From Bradyrhizobium diazoefficiens (GTDB taxonomy: Bacteria > Pseudomonadota > Alphaproteobacteria > Rhizobiales > Xanthobacteraceae), in contig NZ_JAENXS010000001.1 of the NCBI RefSeq assembly GCF_016612535.1, positions 2,381,501 through 2,445,500 on the forward strand: DNA of 64,000 nucleotides, written 5' to 3'. Made by a program: the position numbers and the translations under genes. Under the pieces are notes generated by a model. It had not been told where the DNA came from. It saw only the letters and a list, made by a program, of their open reading frames with translations, and searched no databases. Within the stretch, counting starts at the first letter, position 1; the number at the start of each line of letters is the position of its first letter. Of the stretch, positions 39,946 to 52,765 are shown piece after piece.

Positions 39946-41346
39946 ATGGCACCCTACGATCTCGTCGTCATCGGCACCGGACCTGGCGGTTATGTCTGCG
40001 CGGTGCGCGCCAGCCAGCTCGGCATGAAAGTCGCCGTGGTCGAAAAGAACTCCACGCTCGGCGGCACCTGTCTCAATGTCGGCTGCATGCCGTCGAAGGC
40101 GCTGCTGCACGCCTCCGAAATGTTCGAGGAAGCAGGCCATTCCTTCGCCAAGATGGGCGTCAGCGTCTCCGCGCCGAAGCTCGAATTGCCGGCGATGATG
40201 AACTTCAAGCAGCAGGGCATCGACGGCAACGTCAAGGGCGTCGAGTTCCTGATGAAGAAGAACAAGGTCGACGTGCTCAAGGGCACCGGCAAGATCCTGG
40301 GCACCGGCAAGGTCGAAGTCTCCGCCGACGGCAAGTCGCAGATCATCGAGACCAGGAACATCGTCATCGCCACCGGCTCGGACATCGCGCGCCTCAAGGG
40401 CATCGAGATCGACGAGAAGCGCATCGTGTCCTCGACCGGCGCGCTGTCGCTGGACAAGGTCCCCGGCAAGCTGCTGATCGTCGGTGCCGGCGTGATCGGC
40501 CTCGAGCTCGGCTCGGTGTGGAAGCGGCTCGGCGCCGAAGTCGTCGTCGTCGAATTTCTGGACCGCATCCTGCCCGGCATGGACGGCGAGATCGCCAAGC
40601 AATTCCAGCGCATCCTCGAGAAGCAGGGTTTTGCGTTCAAGTTAGGGGCCAAGGTCACCGCGGTCGACACCTCGGGCAAGTCGCTGAAGGCGACGATCGA
40701 GCCTGCCGCCGGCGGCGCTGCCGAGACGCTCGAAGCCGACGTCGTGCTGGTCTGCATCGGCCGCGTGCCGTACACGGATGGTCTCGGTCTGAAGGAAGCC
40801 GGCGTTGCGCTGGACAATCGGGGTCGCGTGCAGATCGATCCGCATTTCGCTACCAGCCTGAAGGGCGTCTACGCCATCGGCGACGTCGTCGCCGGCCCCA
40901 TGCTCGCGCACAAGGCCGAGGATGAAGGCGTTGCGGTCGCGGAGATCATCGCGGGGCAGGCCGGCCACGTGAACTACGACGTGATCCCAGGCGTGGTGTA
41001 TACCACACCGGAAGTGTCCTCCGTCGGCAAGACCGAGGAAGAGCTGAAGCAGGCCGGCGCGGCTTATACCGTCGGGAAGTTTCCCTTTACCGCCAACGGC
41101 CGCTCCAAGGTCAATCAGACCACTGACGGCTTTGTGAAGATTCTCGCAGATGCGAAGACCGATCGCGTGCTCGGCGTGCACATCATCGGCATTGAGGCCG
41201 GCGAAATGATCCACGAAGCCTGCGTCTTGATGGAGTTTGGCGGAAGTGCGGAAGATCTCGCCCGCACCTGCCATGCGCATCCGACCCGCTCGGAAGCCAT
41301 CAAGGAAGCCGCGCTTGCAGTCGGCAAGCGGGCCATCCATATGTAG
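39946..41346 (+). CDS. lpdA: Dihydrolipoyl dehydrogenase (E3)
   Basis: FAD enzyme that reoxidises dihydrolipoamide with NAD. The ATG at 39946 ([22 protein letters not shown]) gives 466 residues. The redox disulfide motif is [17 protein letters not shown], the NAD-binding motif is [15 protein letters not shown], and the C-terminal active-site His-Glu pair is in [15 protein letters not shown]. Last enzyme gene of the suc series; probably serves the 2-oxoglutarate complex. Confidence 0.97.
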   Translation: MAPYDLVVIGTGPGGYVCAVRASQLGMKVAVVEKNSTLGGTCLNVGCMPSKALLHASEMFEEAGHSFAKMGVSVSAPKLELPAMMNFKQQGIDGNVKGVEFLMKKNKVDVLKGTGKILGTGKVEVSADGKSQIIETRNIVIATGSDIARLKGIEIDEKRIVSSTGALSLDKVPGKLLIVGAGVIGLELGSVWKRLGAEVVVVEFLDRILPGMDGEIAKQFQRILEKQGFAFKLGAKVTAVDTSGKSLKATIEPAAGGAAETLEADVVLVCIGRVPYTDGLGLKEAGVALDNRGRVQIDPHFATSLKGVYAIGDVVAGPMLAHKAEDEGVAVAEIIAGQAGHVNYDVIPGVVYTTPEVSSVGKTEEELKQAGAAYTVGKFPFTANGRSKVNQTTDGFVKILADAKTDRVLGVHIIGIEAGEMIHEACVLMEFGGSAEDLARTCHAHPTRSEAIKEAALAVGKRAIHM

Positions 41347-41380
41347 GTCCGCGCCCAGAGCCGAATCGGGCGGGAAACAT

Positions 41381-41911
41381 ATGCTGCGCCGCCTTCTTCA
41401 ACCGGTCTGGGTCCTGCTGGCGATCATCTTCCTGATCGAAGCTTGGCTGTGGGATCACCTCGAACCGATCGTTGCGCGGGCTGTCGCACTCATCCCGCTC
41501 GCGCGCTTCAAGCAATGGCTGTCGGAGCGCGTCGATGCGCTCTCCCCGGCGATGACGTTGATCGTGTTCGTCGTCCCGATCATTCCGCTGTTTCCGCTCA
41601 AGCTGGTCGGCCTGTGGCTGCTCACGCATGAATACTGGACCAGTGCGCTCTTCACGATCCTGTTCGCAAAGATGCTCGGCGTCGGCGTCACCGCCTTCGT
41701 GTTCGACGTCACGCGCGACAAGCTTCTCGAGATGCACTGGTTCGAGCGGCTCTACGAGCTGGTGCTGAGGCTGCGCACCAAGGCCACCGAACTCGTCGAA
41801 CCGATCAAGCAGCGCATCCGGGAGATGGTGAAAGGCAACGGCGAAGGCTGGTCCTCGCGCACGCTTCGCTTGATCCAGCGCTTTCGCAAGAGCGTCCACG
41901 AGGCGCGGTGA
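41381..41911 (+). CDS. Uncharacterised membrane protein
   Basis: 176-residue protein from the ATG at 41381 (MLRRLLQPVWVLLAIIFLIEAWLWDHLEP). It has three or four hydrophobic segments (residues about 8-25, 58-80, 85-115) and then a basic, probably cytoplasmic helix (KATELVEPIKQRIREMVKG). The family is conserved in Rhizobiales to my knowledge, but has no assigned function. It starts 34 bases after lpdA and could be read from it. Confidence 0.65.
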   Translation: MLRRLLQPVWVLLAIIFLIEAWLWDHLEPIVARAVALIPLARFKQWLSERVDALSPAMTLIVFVVPIIPLFPLKLVGLWLLTHEYWTSALFTILFAKMLGVGVTAFVFDVTRDKLLEMHWFERLYELVLRLRTKATELVEPIKQRIREMVKGNGEGWSSRTLRLIQRFRKSVHEAR

Positions 41912-41930
41912 GCGCCAAACTCTCAGCTCT

Positions 41931-42054
41931 CGTCCCGGCGAAGGCCGGGACCCATACTCCCAGAGAGAAGTTTGGCGAAGACTCGGAGTTCGGTACTCCT
42001 ACCAAACGCAATCGATACACCACGCGGTATGGGTCCCGGCCTTCGCCGGGACGA
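41931..42054. repeat. Inverted pair of the GTCCCGGCGAAGGCCGGGAC repeat, copy 2
   Basis: Left arm 41931-41957 and right arm 42028-42054 are inverted copies of the element also found at 2304-2423, again about 70 bases apart. It lies between two convergent genes, where it could end both transcripts. Confidence 0.9.
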
Positions 42055-42074
42055 CGATGGAGTATGACGCTCCC

Positions 42075-42668
42075 TCACCCGTGCAGATGCAACAGATGCG
42101 GCAACCAGGCGCCGAGCACGGTCATGCCTAACCCGGCGAGCGTCAAGAGGCCGGCGATCCAGGCGAGCGGCAGTATGCCGGTGATGATGGTGGCGGATGC
42201 CAGCACGATGCCGATCTGGAAGGCGGCCGACGCCAGCTCGAAGTGATGGTATTTCGCGGTGGCCTCGTCGCGCACGTGCTCGGCCTCCTTGGCTTTCTCG
42301 GCGAGCTGTTCGGTGCCTTCCCCGGTCTCGGGCTCGGAGCGGTAGCGCGCCGCGGTCTTCTGCCAGTCGTCGATCTGCTTCTGCACCGCGGCCTTCATGG
42401 CGTCGTCGGTGATGCTGCCCAGCGTCAGCTTGCCCTGGTCGGCGGCGGTCTGCACGACGGTGCGGCGGATGCTCTTGGCTTGGAAGAACGCCCAGAGATT
42501 AGAGGCCTCGACGTTCTTGCTGATCGACTCGGTCTGGGCGCCCTTGCCGAGCGTCTCGGAGATCGCCAGGAACAGCGCCAGCACCGCGATCAGAAGGGCG
42601 ATCTTCTTGTTCTCGCCGGATGCGTGCTCGGCATGCTCGGCGTGCTCCATGCTTTCGTGTGCGCTCAT
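42075..42668 (-). CDS. DUF4337 membrane protein
   Basis: 197-residue protein from the ATG at 42668. N terminus has a His/Glu-rich segment (AHESMEHAEHAEHAS), a helix (IALLIAVLALFLAISETLGKG), a central helical region (AAVQKQIDDWQKTAARYRSE), and two C-terminal hydrophobic helices. This is the DUF4337 layout. Function unknown; a metal-binding role of the His tract is only a guess. Confidence 0.75.
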   Translation of the reverse strand: MSAHESMEHAEHAEHASGENKKIALLIAVLALFLAISETLGKGAQTESISKNVEASNLWAFFQAKSIRRTVVQTAADQGKLTLGSITDDAMKAAVQKQIDDWQKTAARYRSEPETGEGTEQLAEKAKEAEHVRDEATAKYHHFELASAAFQIGIVLASATIITGILPLAWIAGLLTLAGLGMTVLGAWLPHLLHLHG

Positions 42669-42805
42669 GAATCCCCTCCTGTGTCGGTTCCGCACGATTG
42701 ACCGAACCGCGCGGCCTGCGCAAGAGGCATGCGGGGCAGGAGCTGGCTATGACAGCCTGATGTCAGGAATCAACGAGCTCTTCAGCGGCTCTTTCAGCGC
42801 CTCTT

Positions 42806-43771
42806 TTAGCGTCTTGGATGCGCGCTCGCATAGACTTCCAGCAACCGCTCGGAATCGATACCGGTGTAGATCTGCGTGGTTGAGAGCGAGGAATGGCCAA
42901 GCAATTCCTGGATCGCGCGCAGATCGCCGCCGCGCGATAGCAAATGCGTGGCGAAGGAATGCCGCAGCGCGTGCGGCGTGGCGCTGTCGGGCAGCCCAAG
43001 CGCGCCGCGCAGCCGCTCCATCGCGAGCTGGATGATGCGCGGGCTCAACGGCCCGCCGCGCGCCCCGACGAAGATCGGTCCCTCCGGCGGCAGCGCATGC
43101 GGGCACATCCCGACATATTCCTGCACCAGCGCGAGCACGTTTTGCAGCACCGGCACCATGCGCGTCTTGTTGCCCTTGCCGGTGACGACGAGCACGTCGC
43201 CTTCGCCGGGCCTCGGCACCTCGCGGCGCTTCAGCCCGAGCGCCTCGGAGATGCGCAGGCCTGATCCATAGAGCAGCGCCATCACCGCGGCGTCGCGCGC
43301 CAGAATCCAGGTCTCGCGGTCCTCGCCGGCGCGTTCATCAGCATCGGCCAGGCGCTTTGCCGATGCCATCGGCAGAGGCTTCGGCAGCGTCTTTGCGACC
43401 TTCGGCGCGCGGATCGCCGAGAGTGCGCCGACCTTGCCCTTGCCCTCGCGCTCGAGGAAGCGGCCGAACGAGCGCAGGCCCGCCAGCGCGCGCATCAGGG
43501 AACGGCCGGCAATATCGTCGGCGCGCCGCATCGCCATGAAGGCGCGGATGTCGGTGGCTTCCAGCGCGGCGAAGCGCTTCAGCGTCACGCGCTCGCCCCA
43601 ATGCGCACAAAGGAAATCCAGGCACTGCCGCAAGTCGCGGCTGTACGCCTCCAGCGTCTTCGGCGACAGCCGCCGTTCGGCGCCGAGATGCGCCAGCCAG
43701 CGCGCCATCTCCTGCGCGATCGAGGGATCGGCGCTGGCGAGCTCGAGTGGTGGGGCGGCCGCTTTGCTCAT
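42806..43771 (-). CDS. xerC: Tyrosine recombinase XerC
   Basis: Site-specific recombinase that resolves chromosome dimers at dif with XerD. The 321-residue protein has the SAM-like N-terminal domain (YSRDLRQCLDFLCAHWG) and the catalytic residues Arg in YGSGLRISEAL, Lys in VTGKGNKTRMVPV, His-x-x-Arg in PHALRHSFATHLL, His in LLGHSSLSTTQIYT, and Tyr in the same motif. It is convergent with nothing and is divergent from priA, with 136 bases between starts. Confidence 0.93.
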   Translation of the reverse strand: MSKAAAPPLELASADPSIAQEMARWLAHLGAERRLSPKTLEAYSRDLRQCLDFLCAHWGERVTLKRFAALEATDIRAFMAMRRADDIAGRSLMRALAGLRSFGRFLEREGKGKVGALSAIRAPKVAKTLPKPLPMASAKRLADADERAGEDRETWILARDAAVMALLYGSGLRISEALGLKRREVPRPGEGDVLVVTGKGNKTRMVPVLQNVLALVQEYVGMCPHALPPEGPIFVGARGGPLSPRIIQLAMERLRGALGLPDSATPHALRHSFATHLLSRGGDLRAIQELLGHSSLSTTQIYTGIDSERLLEVYASAHPRR

Positions 43772-43864
43772 GCGCTCTGGACGTAATGATTCCGCACAGT
43801 ATATCGCATCACACTCGTTTATCGTTCGCTAAGGCCGCCTTGCGCGGCTAGCCTTGGGGCCCAA

Positions 43865-43892
43865 GGTTCCGATTCTCCGGTTCCGATTCTCC
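43865..43892. repeat. 14-bp tandem duplication upstream of priA
   Basis: GGTTCCGATTCTCC occurs twice in direct succession, 16 bases before the priA start codon. A slipped-strand duplication in the leader could change spacing of the ribosome-binding region. Confidence 0.85.
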
Positions 43893-43907
43893 TCCCAAAG
43901 ACCGTTG

Positions 43908-46118
43908 ATGGATCATTCGTCGCGTAGCCAAACCGCCCCCGCCAACGCGACCCGCATGGTCGACGTGCTGGTGCCGGTCGCGCTCGACCAGACCTATTCC
44001 TACAAGGTGCCGCGCGGCATGGAGCTGAGGGCGGGCGATCTCATCGGTGTGCCGCTCGGGCCCCGCGAGGTGCTCGCCGTGGTCTGGGCAGAAAACGCCA
44101 ATCCCGATCCGCGCCTGCACAACCGCCTCAAGGAGGTCAGTGAAAAGCTCGACCTCCCGCCCTTGAAACCCGAGCTGCGCGCGGTCGTCGACTGGGTCGC
44201 CAATTACACGCTGAGTCCGCGCGGCATGGTGCTGCGCATGTGCCTGCGCATGGGCGAGAACCTCGGCCCCGAGCGCGTCCGCGCCGGCGTGCGCCTGGTC
44301 GGCGATCTCCCGCGACGGCTGACGCCGGCAAGGCAGCGTCTGATCGAGGTGCTGTCGGACCGGCTGCTGCACGGCAAGTCCGAAGCGGCCAAGGAAGCCG
44401 GCGTCTCGGCCGGCGTGATCGACGGCCTCGTCGACGAAGGCACGCTCACGGTCGAGCCGATGCCGCCGCCGCCACCGCCGCCGGCACCCGATCCGGATTT
44501 CGGCCGGCCGGATTTCACGCCGCTCCAGCGCGCCGCGGTCGATACGATGCGCGCGCTTGCGGCCAACGGTACCTTTCACGTCGCGCTGCTCGACGGCGTC
44601 ACCGGCTCGGGCAAGACCGAGGTCTATTTCGAGGCGATTGCCGAAGCCATCCGTCGCGGCAAGCAGTCGCTGATCCTGATGCCGGAGATCGCGCTGACCG
44701 GCCAGTTCCTCGACCGCTTCGCGCAGCGTTTTGGCGTGCGCCCGCTGGAATGGCACTCCGAGCTGACGCCGCGCACCCGCGCGCGCAATTGGGCGGCGAT
44801 CTCCGAAGGCACCGCGCCGGTCGTGGTCGGCGCCCGCTCGGCGCTGTTTCTGCCTTACGCCAATCTCGGCCTGATCGTGGTCGATGAAGAGCACGACCAG
44901 GCCTACAAGCAGGACGAGGGCGTGCATTATCACGCCCGCGACATGGCGGTGGTGCGCGCGCATGTCGCCAAGATCCCGGTCGTGCTGGCGTCCGCGACGC
45001 CGTCGGTCGAGTCCGAGGTCAATGCGCGCAAGAACCGCTATCAGCGCATCGCGCTGCCCTCGCGCTTCGGCGGCCAGCACATGCCGCATATCGAGGCCAT
45101 CGACATGCGCCGCGAGCCGCCCGCGCGCGGCCGCTTCATCTCGCCGCGCCTGGCCTCCGAGATCAGAACCGCGATCGAAAAGCGCGAGCAGGCGCTGCTG
45201 TTCCTCAATCGCCGCGGCTATGCGCCGCTGACGCTGTGTCGAGCCTGTGGTCATCGCTTCGCCTGCACCATCTGCGATGCTTGGCTGGTCGATCACCGCT
45301 TTCGCCAGCGCCTCGTCTGTCATCATTGCGGCTTCTCGATGCCGCGCCCGCAGATCTGTCCGAACTGCTCGGCTGAGGAGTCGCTGGTCGCGGTCGGTCC
45401 CGGCGTCGAGCGCTTGCAGGAGGAGGCGGCCGCGTTGTTTCCGGATGCGCGCACGATGGTGCTGTCGAGCGATCTCATCACGTCGGTCGAGACGATGCGC
45501 TCCGAGCTTGCCGAGATCGCCGAGGGCCGCGTCGACATCATCATTGGCACGCAGCTCGTGGCCAAAGGCCACAATTTTCCGCGGCTCAATCTGGTCGGGG
45601 TGGTCGATGCCGATCTCGGCCTCTCCAATGGCGATCCGCGTGCGTCGGAACGCACCTGGCAATTGCTCAACCAGGTGATCGGCCGTGCCGGACGCGAGCA
45701 GGGCCGCGGCGTCGGCTATCTCCAGACCCATCAGCCCGATCACCCCGTGATGAAGGCGCTGATCGCCTGCGACCGCGAGGCCTTCTACGACAGCGAGATC
45801 GATCTGCGCGAGCGCACGCTTTATCCGCCGTTCGGCCGGCTCGCGAGCCTGATCATCTCGGCGGGCGATCGTCCGAGCGCGGAAGGTCTCGGCCGCAAGC
45901 TCGTTGCGCTGGCGCCGCGCGACGAGCGCGTGGTGGTGCTGGGCCCTGCGGAAGCCCCGCTCGCCGTGATCAAGGGCCGCTACCGCTTCCGCATTCTGGT
46001 GAAGTCGGCGCGCGGTTTTGACCTCTCGGATTATTTGCGCAACTGGCTCGCCGTCTGCCCGAAACCGAAGGGCAATCAGAAGCTCGAAGTCGACGTCGAT
46101 CCGCAAAGCTTTTTGTAA
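43908..46118 (+). CDS. priA: Primosomal protein N' (replication restart helicase PriA)
   Basis: 3'-5' helicase that reloads the replisome at stalled forks. The ATG at 43908 (MDHSSRSQTAPANATRMVDV) gives 736 residues. Walker A GVTGSGKTEVYFE, DEEH in IVVDEEHDQAYK, motif SATPSVES and the Zn-binding cysteines CRACGHRFACTICDAWLVD / CHHCGF / CPNC are present, followed by QVIGRAGREQGRG. The linker before the helicase core has a poly-Pro tract (PMPPPPPPPAPD). Followed by a repeat and a terminator. Confidence 0.96.
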   Translation: MDHSSRSQTAPANATRMVDVLVPVALDQTYSYKVPRGMELRAGDLIGVPLGPREVLAVVWAENANPDPRLHNRLKEVSEKLDLPPLKPELRAVVDWVANYTLSPRGMVLRMCLRMGENLGPERVRAGVRLVGDLPRRLTPARQRLIEVLSDRLLHGKSEAAKEAGVSAGVIDGLVDEGTLTVEPMPPPPPPPAPDPDFGRPDFTPLQRAAVDTMRALAANGTFHVALLDGVTGSGKTEVYFEAIAEAIRRGKQSLILMPEIALTGQFLDRFAQRFGVRPLEWHSELTPRTRARNWAAISEGTAPVVVGARSALFLPYANLGLIVVDEEHDQAYKQDEGVHYHARDMAVVRAHVAKIPVVLASATPSVESEVNARKNRYQRIALPSRFGGQHMPHIEAIDMRREPPARGRFISPRLASEIRTAIEKREQALLFLNRRGYAPLTLCRACGHRFACTICDAWLVDHRFRQRLVCHHCGFSMPRPQICPNCSAEESLVAVGPGVERLQEEAAALFPDARTMVLSSDLITSVETMRSELAEIAEGRVDIIIGTQLVAKGHNFPRLNLVGVVDADLGLSNGDPRASERTWQLLNQVIGRAGREQGRGVGYLQTHQPDHPVMKALIACDREAFYDSEIDLRERTLYPPFGRLASLIISAGDRPSAEGLGRKLVALAPRDERVVVLGPAEAPLAVIKGRYRFRILVKSARGFDLSDYLRNWLAVCPKPKGNQKLEVDVDPQSFL

Positions 46119-46138
46119 GGTCCCACCGCTCTCTCCCA

Positions 46139-46219
46139 CGTCATTGCGAGCGAAGCGAAGCAATCCAGGGTCCCTCCGCGGGCAGATTCTGGATTGCTTC
46201 GCTACGCTCGCAGTGACGA
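46139..46219. repeat. Palindromic repeat CGTCATTGCGAGCGAAGCGA family, copy 2
   Basis: Outer arms CGTCATTGCGAGC / GCTCGCAGTGACGA and inner AAGCAATCCAG / CTGGATTGCTTCG. Same family as 13932-14019. It sits just after priA and before the terminator. Confidence 0.85.
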
Positions 46220-46228
46220 AAAGAAATA

Positions 46229-46265
46229 AAAAGCCCGCTGTCCCCCAAGACAGCGGGCTTTGTTT
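46229..46265. terminator. Bidirectional intrinsic terminator between priA and rlpA
   Basis: AAGCCCGCTGTC / GACAGCGGGCTT stem (46231-46242 with 46249-46260), with TGTTT on the plus side and an A-rich stretch (AAATAAAAA) that gives U-runs on the minus side. It can end both convergent transcripts. Confidence 0.85.
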
Positions 46266-46342
46266 ACCCACGCAGCAAGCCGCTCACGTCCATGCGGACA
46301 ATGACATTGCTGCGCTTATCAGGTGAGGCGCTGATGGCGCCG

Positions 46343-46849
46343 TTAGGAGACGACTTCCGCGGTGACGCGGCCGACGCCGGCACCGGTGAGGCCGATGGCG
46401 CGGGCAGCGCCCGTGGAGAGGTCGAGCACGCGGCCGCGCACGAACGGGCCGCGGTCATTGATGGTGACGATGACGCTCGAGCCGCCATGGGTGACGCGCA
46501 GCTTGGTGCCGAACGGCAGCGAACGGTGCGCCGCGGTCATGGCGTTCTGGTTGAAGCGCTGGCCCGACGCGGTCCGGCTGCCGGATTCGTTGCCGTAATA
46601 GGAGGCCATGCCCGAGAAGCTGTGGCCCGTCCCCGACGACGGCGTCATCGACGCATTGGCGTTGCGCCAATCGGAGCTGGAATCGTTCTGGGCGTGGTCG
46701 CGGTGATGATGGTGAGAGTACCGGTGGTGGTGATGCCGGGATTTGGCCGAAGCTTCGGTGGCAGTTCCACCGACGAGGAGAGTTGCAGCGACGAAAGCGA
46801 TCGCCGTACGCGGCCGGGTCACAGAGCCCAGCGTCTTCAAAGACAGCAT
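46343..46849 (-). CDS. rlpA: RlpA-family septal-ring lytic transglycosylase (DPBB domain)
   Basis: Probable peptidoglycan glycan-strand hydrolase at the septum. The 168-residue protein has a signal peptide (TAIAFVAATLLVGGTATEASA), then a His-rich tract (HHHHRYSHHHHRD), and the double-psi beta-barrel: GMASYYGNESGSRTASGQRFN, MTAAHRSLPFGTKLRVTH, VTINDRGPFVRGRVLDLS. No SPOR domain is present, so septal targeting by denuded glycans is absent, and no lipobox Cys is seen. A CtrA-type box lies 180 bases upstream. Confidence 0.88.
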   Translation of the reverse strand: MLSLKTLGSVTRPRTAIAFVAATLLVGGTATEASAKSRHHHHRYSHHHHRDHAQNDSSSDWRNANASMTPSSGTGHSFSGMASYYGNESGSRTASGQRFNQNAMTAAHRSLPFGTKLRVTHGGSSVIVTINDRGPFVRGRVLDLSTGAARAIGLTGAGVGRVTAEVVS

Positions 46850-47030
46850 TTAGTGGTCCCTAAGCTAGTATTGCCACATATGTGGCTAGTGGAGCCCCCA
46901 TCAGTTTGTGAGCGGGTTGGCGTTTCCTTTGGCAATGAGGCATGAATTGGGCAGTAGTTTCGCTATGTGTCGTGATGAAATATCTTGTGACCCCTGCGGA
47001 TATTCCAAGGATGTTCCGTAATAGTTGGCT

Positions 47031-47046
47031 TTAACAATTCATTAAC
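47031..47046. promoter_or_regulatory. CtrA-type box TTAA-N7-TTAAC
   Basis: TTAA-CAATTCA-TTAAC at 47031-47046 fits the full alphaproteobacterial CtrA consensus TTAA-N7-TTAA(C). It is in an AT-rich patch 182 bases upstream of rlpA, a septal cell-wall gene. Confidence 0.55.
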
Positions 47047-47416
47047 TAAGTTATTACTTGTTAATACTGTAAAACGAAGTCGTCGAATTTACTGTTTAGA
47101 ATTGGGTAAGTATTCGGCAGGCCGACAGATTCACGACTCTGCGAGCTGTGTTCATGGCCGCTATGCGCTGAGGGCGGGAACGAATGCCGCGATTGCAGCC
47201 GTAACGCTCGCGGCAATTCCGTGACGTGGCAGGTCAAGGAGTGAGTATCGCGGCGTGCGACGAACGGGCGAGAAAGAGCCAGGCCTTTAAGTTGCCGTCA
47301 TGTTGCACGTGCGCGCCTGCTATGTTAGCAAAGCCGCGATTTTAACGGGCCCGGCACTTCCTGTGTCGACCGAAAATCGAAGTCCCTCTTGAATTCCAAG
47401 GGCTTGGATCGCTAGG

Positions 47417-47440
47417 CGCCGCTTTGTGGCGACGGTTTTT
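47417..47440 (+). promoter_or_regulatory. Terminator-like hairpin in the atp leader
   Basis: CGCCGC-TTT-GTGGCG (one G-U pair) followed by ACGG and TTTTT, about 35 bases before atpH. It could act as an attenuator; no partner anti-terminator was identified. Confidence 0.35.
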
Positions 47441-47475
47441 CCCTTGCGAATTTGACAGCTATAAAGAGCGCGTCT

Positions 47476-49565
<2,090 letters not shown>

Positions 49566-49569
49566 TGCT

Positions 49570-49590
49570 GCATGGCCGGATCTTCCGGCC
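49570..49590 (+). promoter_or_regulatory. Intercistronic hairpin between atpA and atpG
   Basis: ATGGCCGGA-TCT-TCCGGCCAT is a perfect nine-base-pair stem five bases after the atpA stop, without a U-run. It may stabilise or process the atp mRNA, so that atpA and atpG differ in expression. Confidence 0.5.
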
Positions 49591-49708
49591 ATGACCGCTT
49601 CGCGAGAGGCAATACAAGAATAGGCGTGCTCGGCACTCGGCCGGGCATCACGACTGGATAGGCTAGCGGTCTGATCCTAAGAGATCGAACCGTCGGGGTG
49701 AACGAAGA

Positions 49709-52079
<2,371 letters not shown>

Positions 52080-52095
52080 CAGCGACCAGCTGCGC

Positions 52096-52183
52096 CGTCA
52101 CTCTGAGGTGCGAGCGCAGCGAGCCTCGAAGGGTATTCTTTCTCATCCTTCGAGGGCCGCAAGCGCGGCCACCTCAGGATGAC
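52096..52183. repeat. Palindromic repeat inside the atp operon (CTTCGAGG/CCTCGAAG family)
   Basis: Arms CTCTGAGGTGCGAGCGCAGC-GAGCCTCGAAGG and CCTTCGAGGGCCGC-GGCCACCTCAGGATGACG are inverted copies across a short loop. The element lies between atpD and atpC. Confidence 0.85.
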
Positions 52184-52215
52184 GACCGCCTTGTTCGCGC
52201 GAAACGGATTTTACG

Positions 52216-52623
52216 ATGGCCACCTTCCACTTCGATCTCGTCTCTCCGGAAAAGCTCGCCTTCTCGGGCGAGGTCGACCAGGTCGACATTCCCGGCGTCG
52301 AAGGTGACTTCGGCGTGCTGGCGGGTCATGCGCCGCTCGTGGCTGCGATCCGTCCCGGCATCCTCACCATCACCAGCGGCGGCAAGCACGAGAAGATCAT
52401 CGTGCTCGGCGGCCTCGCGGAAGTCTCCGAGAAGGGCCTGACCGTGCTCGCCGACGTCGCGACGGAGCTGGCCGAGCTCGATCGCGCCCGGTTCGCCGAG
52501 ACCATCTCGGAGATGGAAGAGGGGCTGAAGGAGAAGGAAGGCACTGAACTGGATCAGGCGATCGAGCGCCTCGACCACTTCAAGAGCATCCAGCACGAGC
52601 TCGGCACGACGGCGATGCACTGA
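52216..52623 (+). CDS. atpC: F1F0 ATP synthase epsilon subunit
   Basis: Rotor subunit that couples gamma to the c-ring and can inhibit ATP hydrolysis. The 135-residue protein begins [41 protein letters not shown] and has the usual beta-sandwich followed by C-terminal helices. It ends the operon; there is no atpI/B/E/F here, so F0 is encoded elsewhere. Confidence 0.96.
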   Translation: MATFHFDLVSPEKLAFSGEVDQVDIPGVEGDFGVLAGHAPLVAAIRPGILTITSGGKHEKIIVLGGLAEVSEKGLTVLADVATELAELDRARFAETISEMEEGLKEKEGTELDQAIERLDHFKSIQHELGTTAMH

Positions 52624-52765
52624 TTCTTCACGCCTCGCCGGTCGTCTAAAAACCGTAACAATATCAGCGCTCGTCACGGAAGTGGCGGGCGCTGAAACTT
52701 TGTTGCACCGCGCCGCCGATAGCGGCATTCTGCCGCCGCGAGCGAGGTTCCAGGGCGGGTCACAG

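Larger units (their letters stand above)
46850..47475. other. Divergent intergenic region between rlpA and atpH
   Basis: About 626 bases with no protein gene I can support. Bases 46960-47115 are markedly AT-rich for this genome and hold a CtrA-type box and probably the rlpA promoter. Bases 47290-47475 hold the atp promoter and leader: a TTGCAC sequence at 47303 is a possible -35, and a hairpin followed by TTTTT occurs at 47417-47440. Confidence 0.6.

Noticed and set aside
42806..43771. The tyrosine recombinase as a sign of an integrated mobile element
   Set aside because: It has chromosomal XerC features, lies beside priA with no attachment-site repeats, tRNA or phage genes, and shows the same base bias as its neighbours.
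43848..46271. A minus-strand frame of about 800 codons opposite priA
   Set aside because: Same codon-bias shadow; priA on the plus strand has all helicase motifs and zinc cysteines.
46960..47115. AT-rich patch as a replication origin
   Set aside because: No cluster of DnaA boxes and none of the genes usual for an alphaproteobacterial origin (hemE, dnaA, repC). Promoter and CtrA site explain it better.
49570..49590. Hairpin after atpA as a transcription terminator
   Set aside because: There is no T-run after the stem, and the atp operon continues on the same strand.
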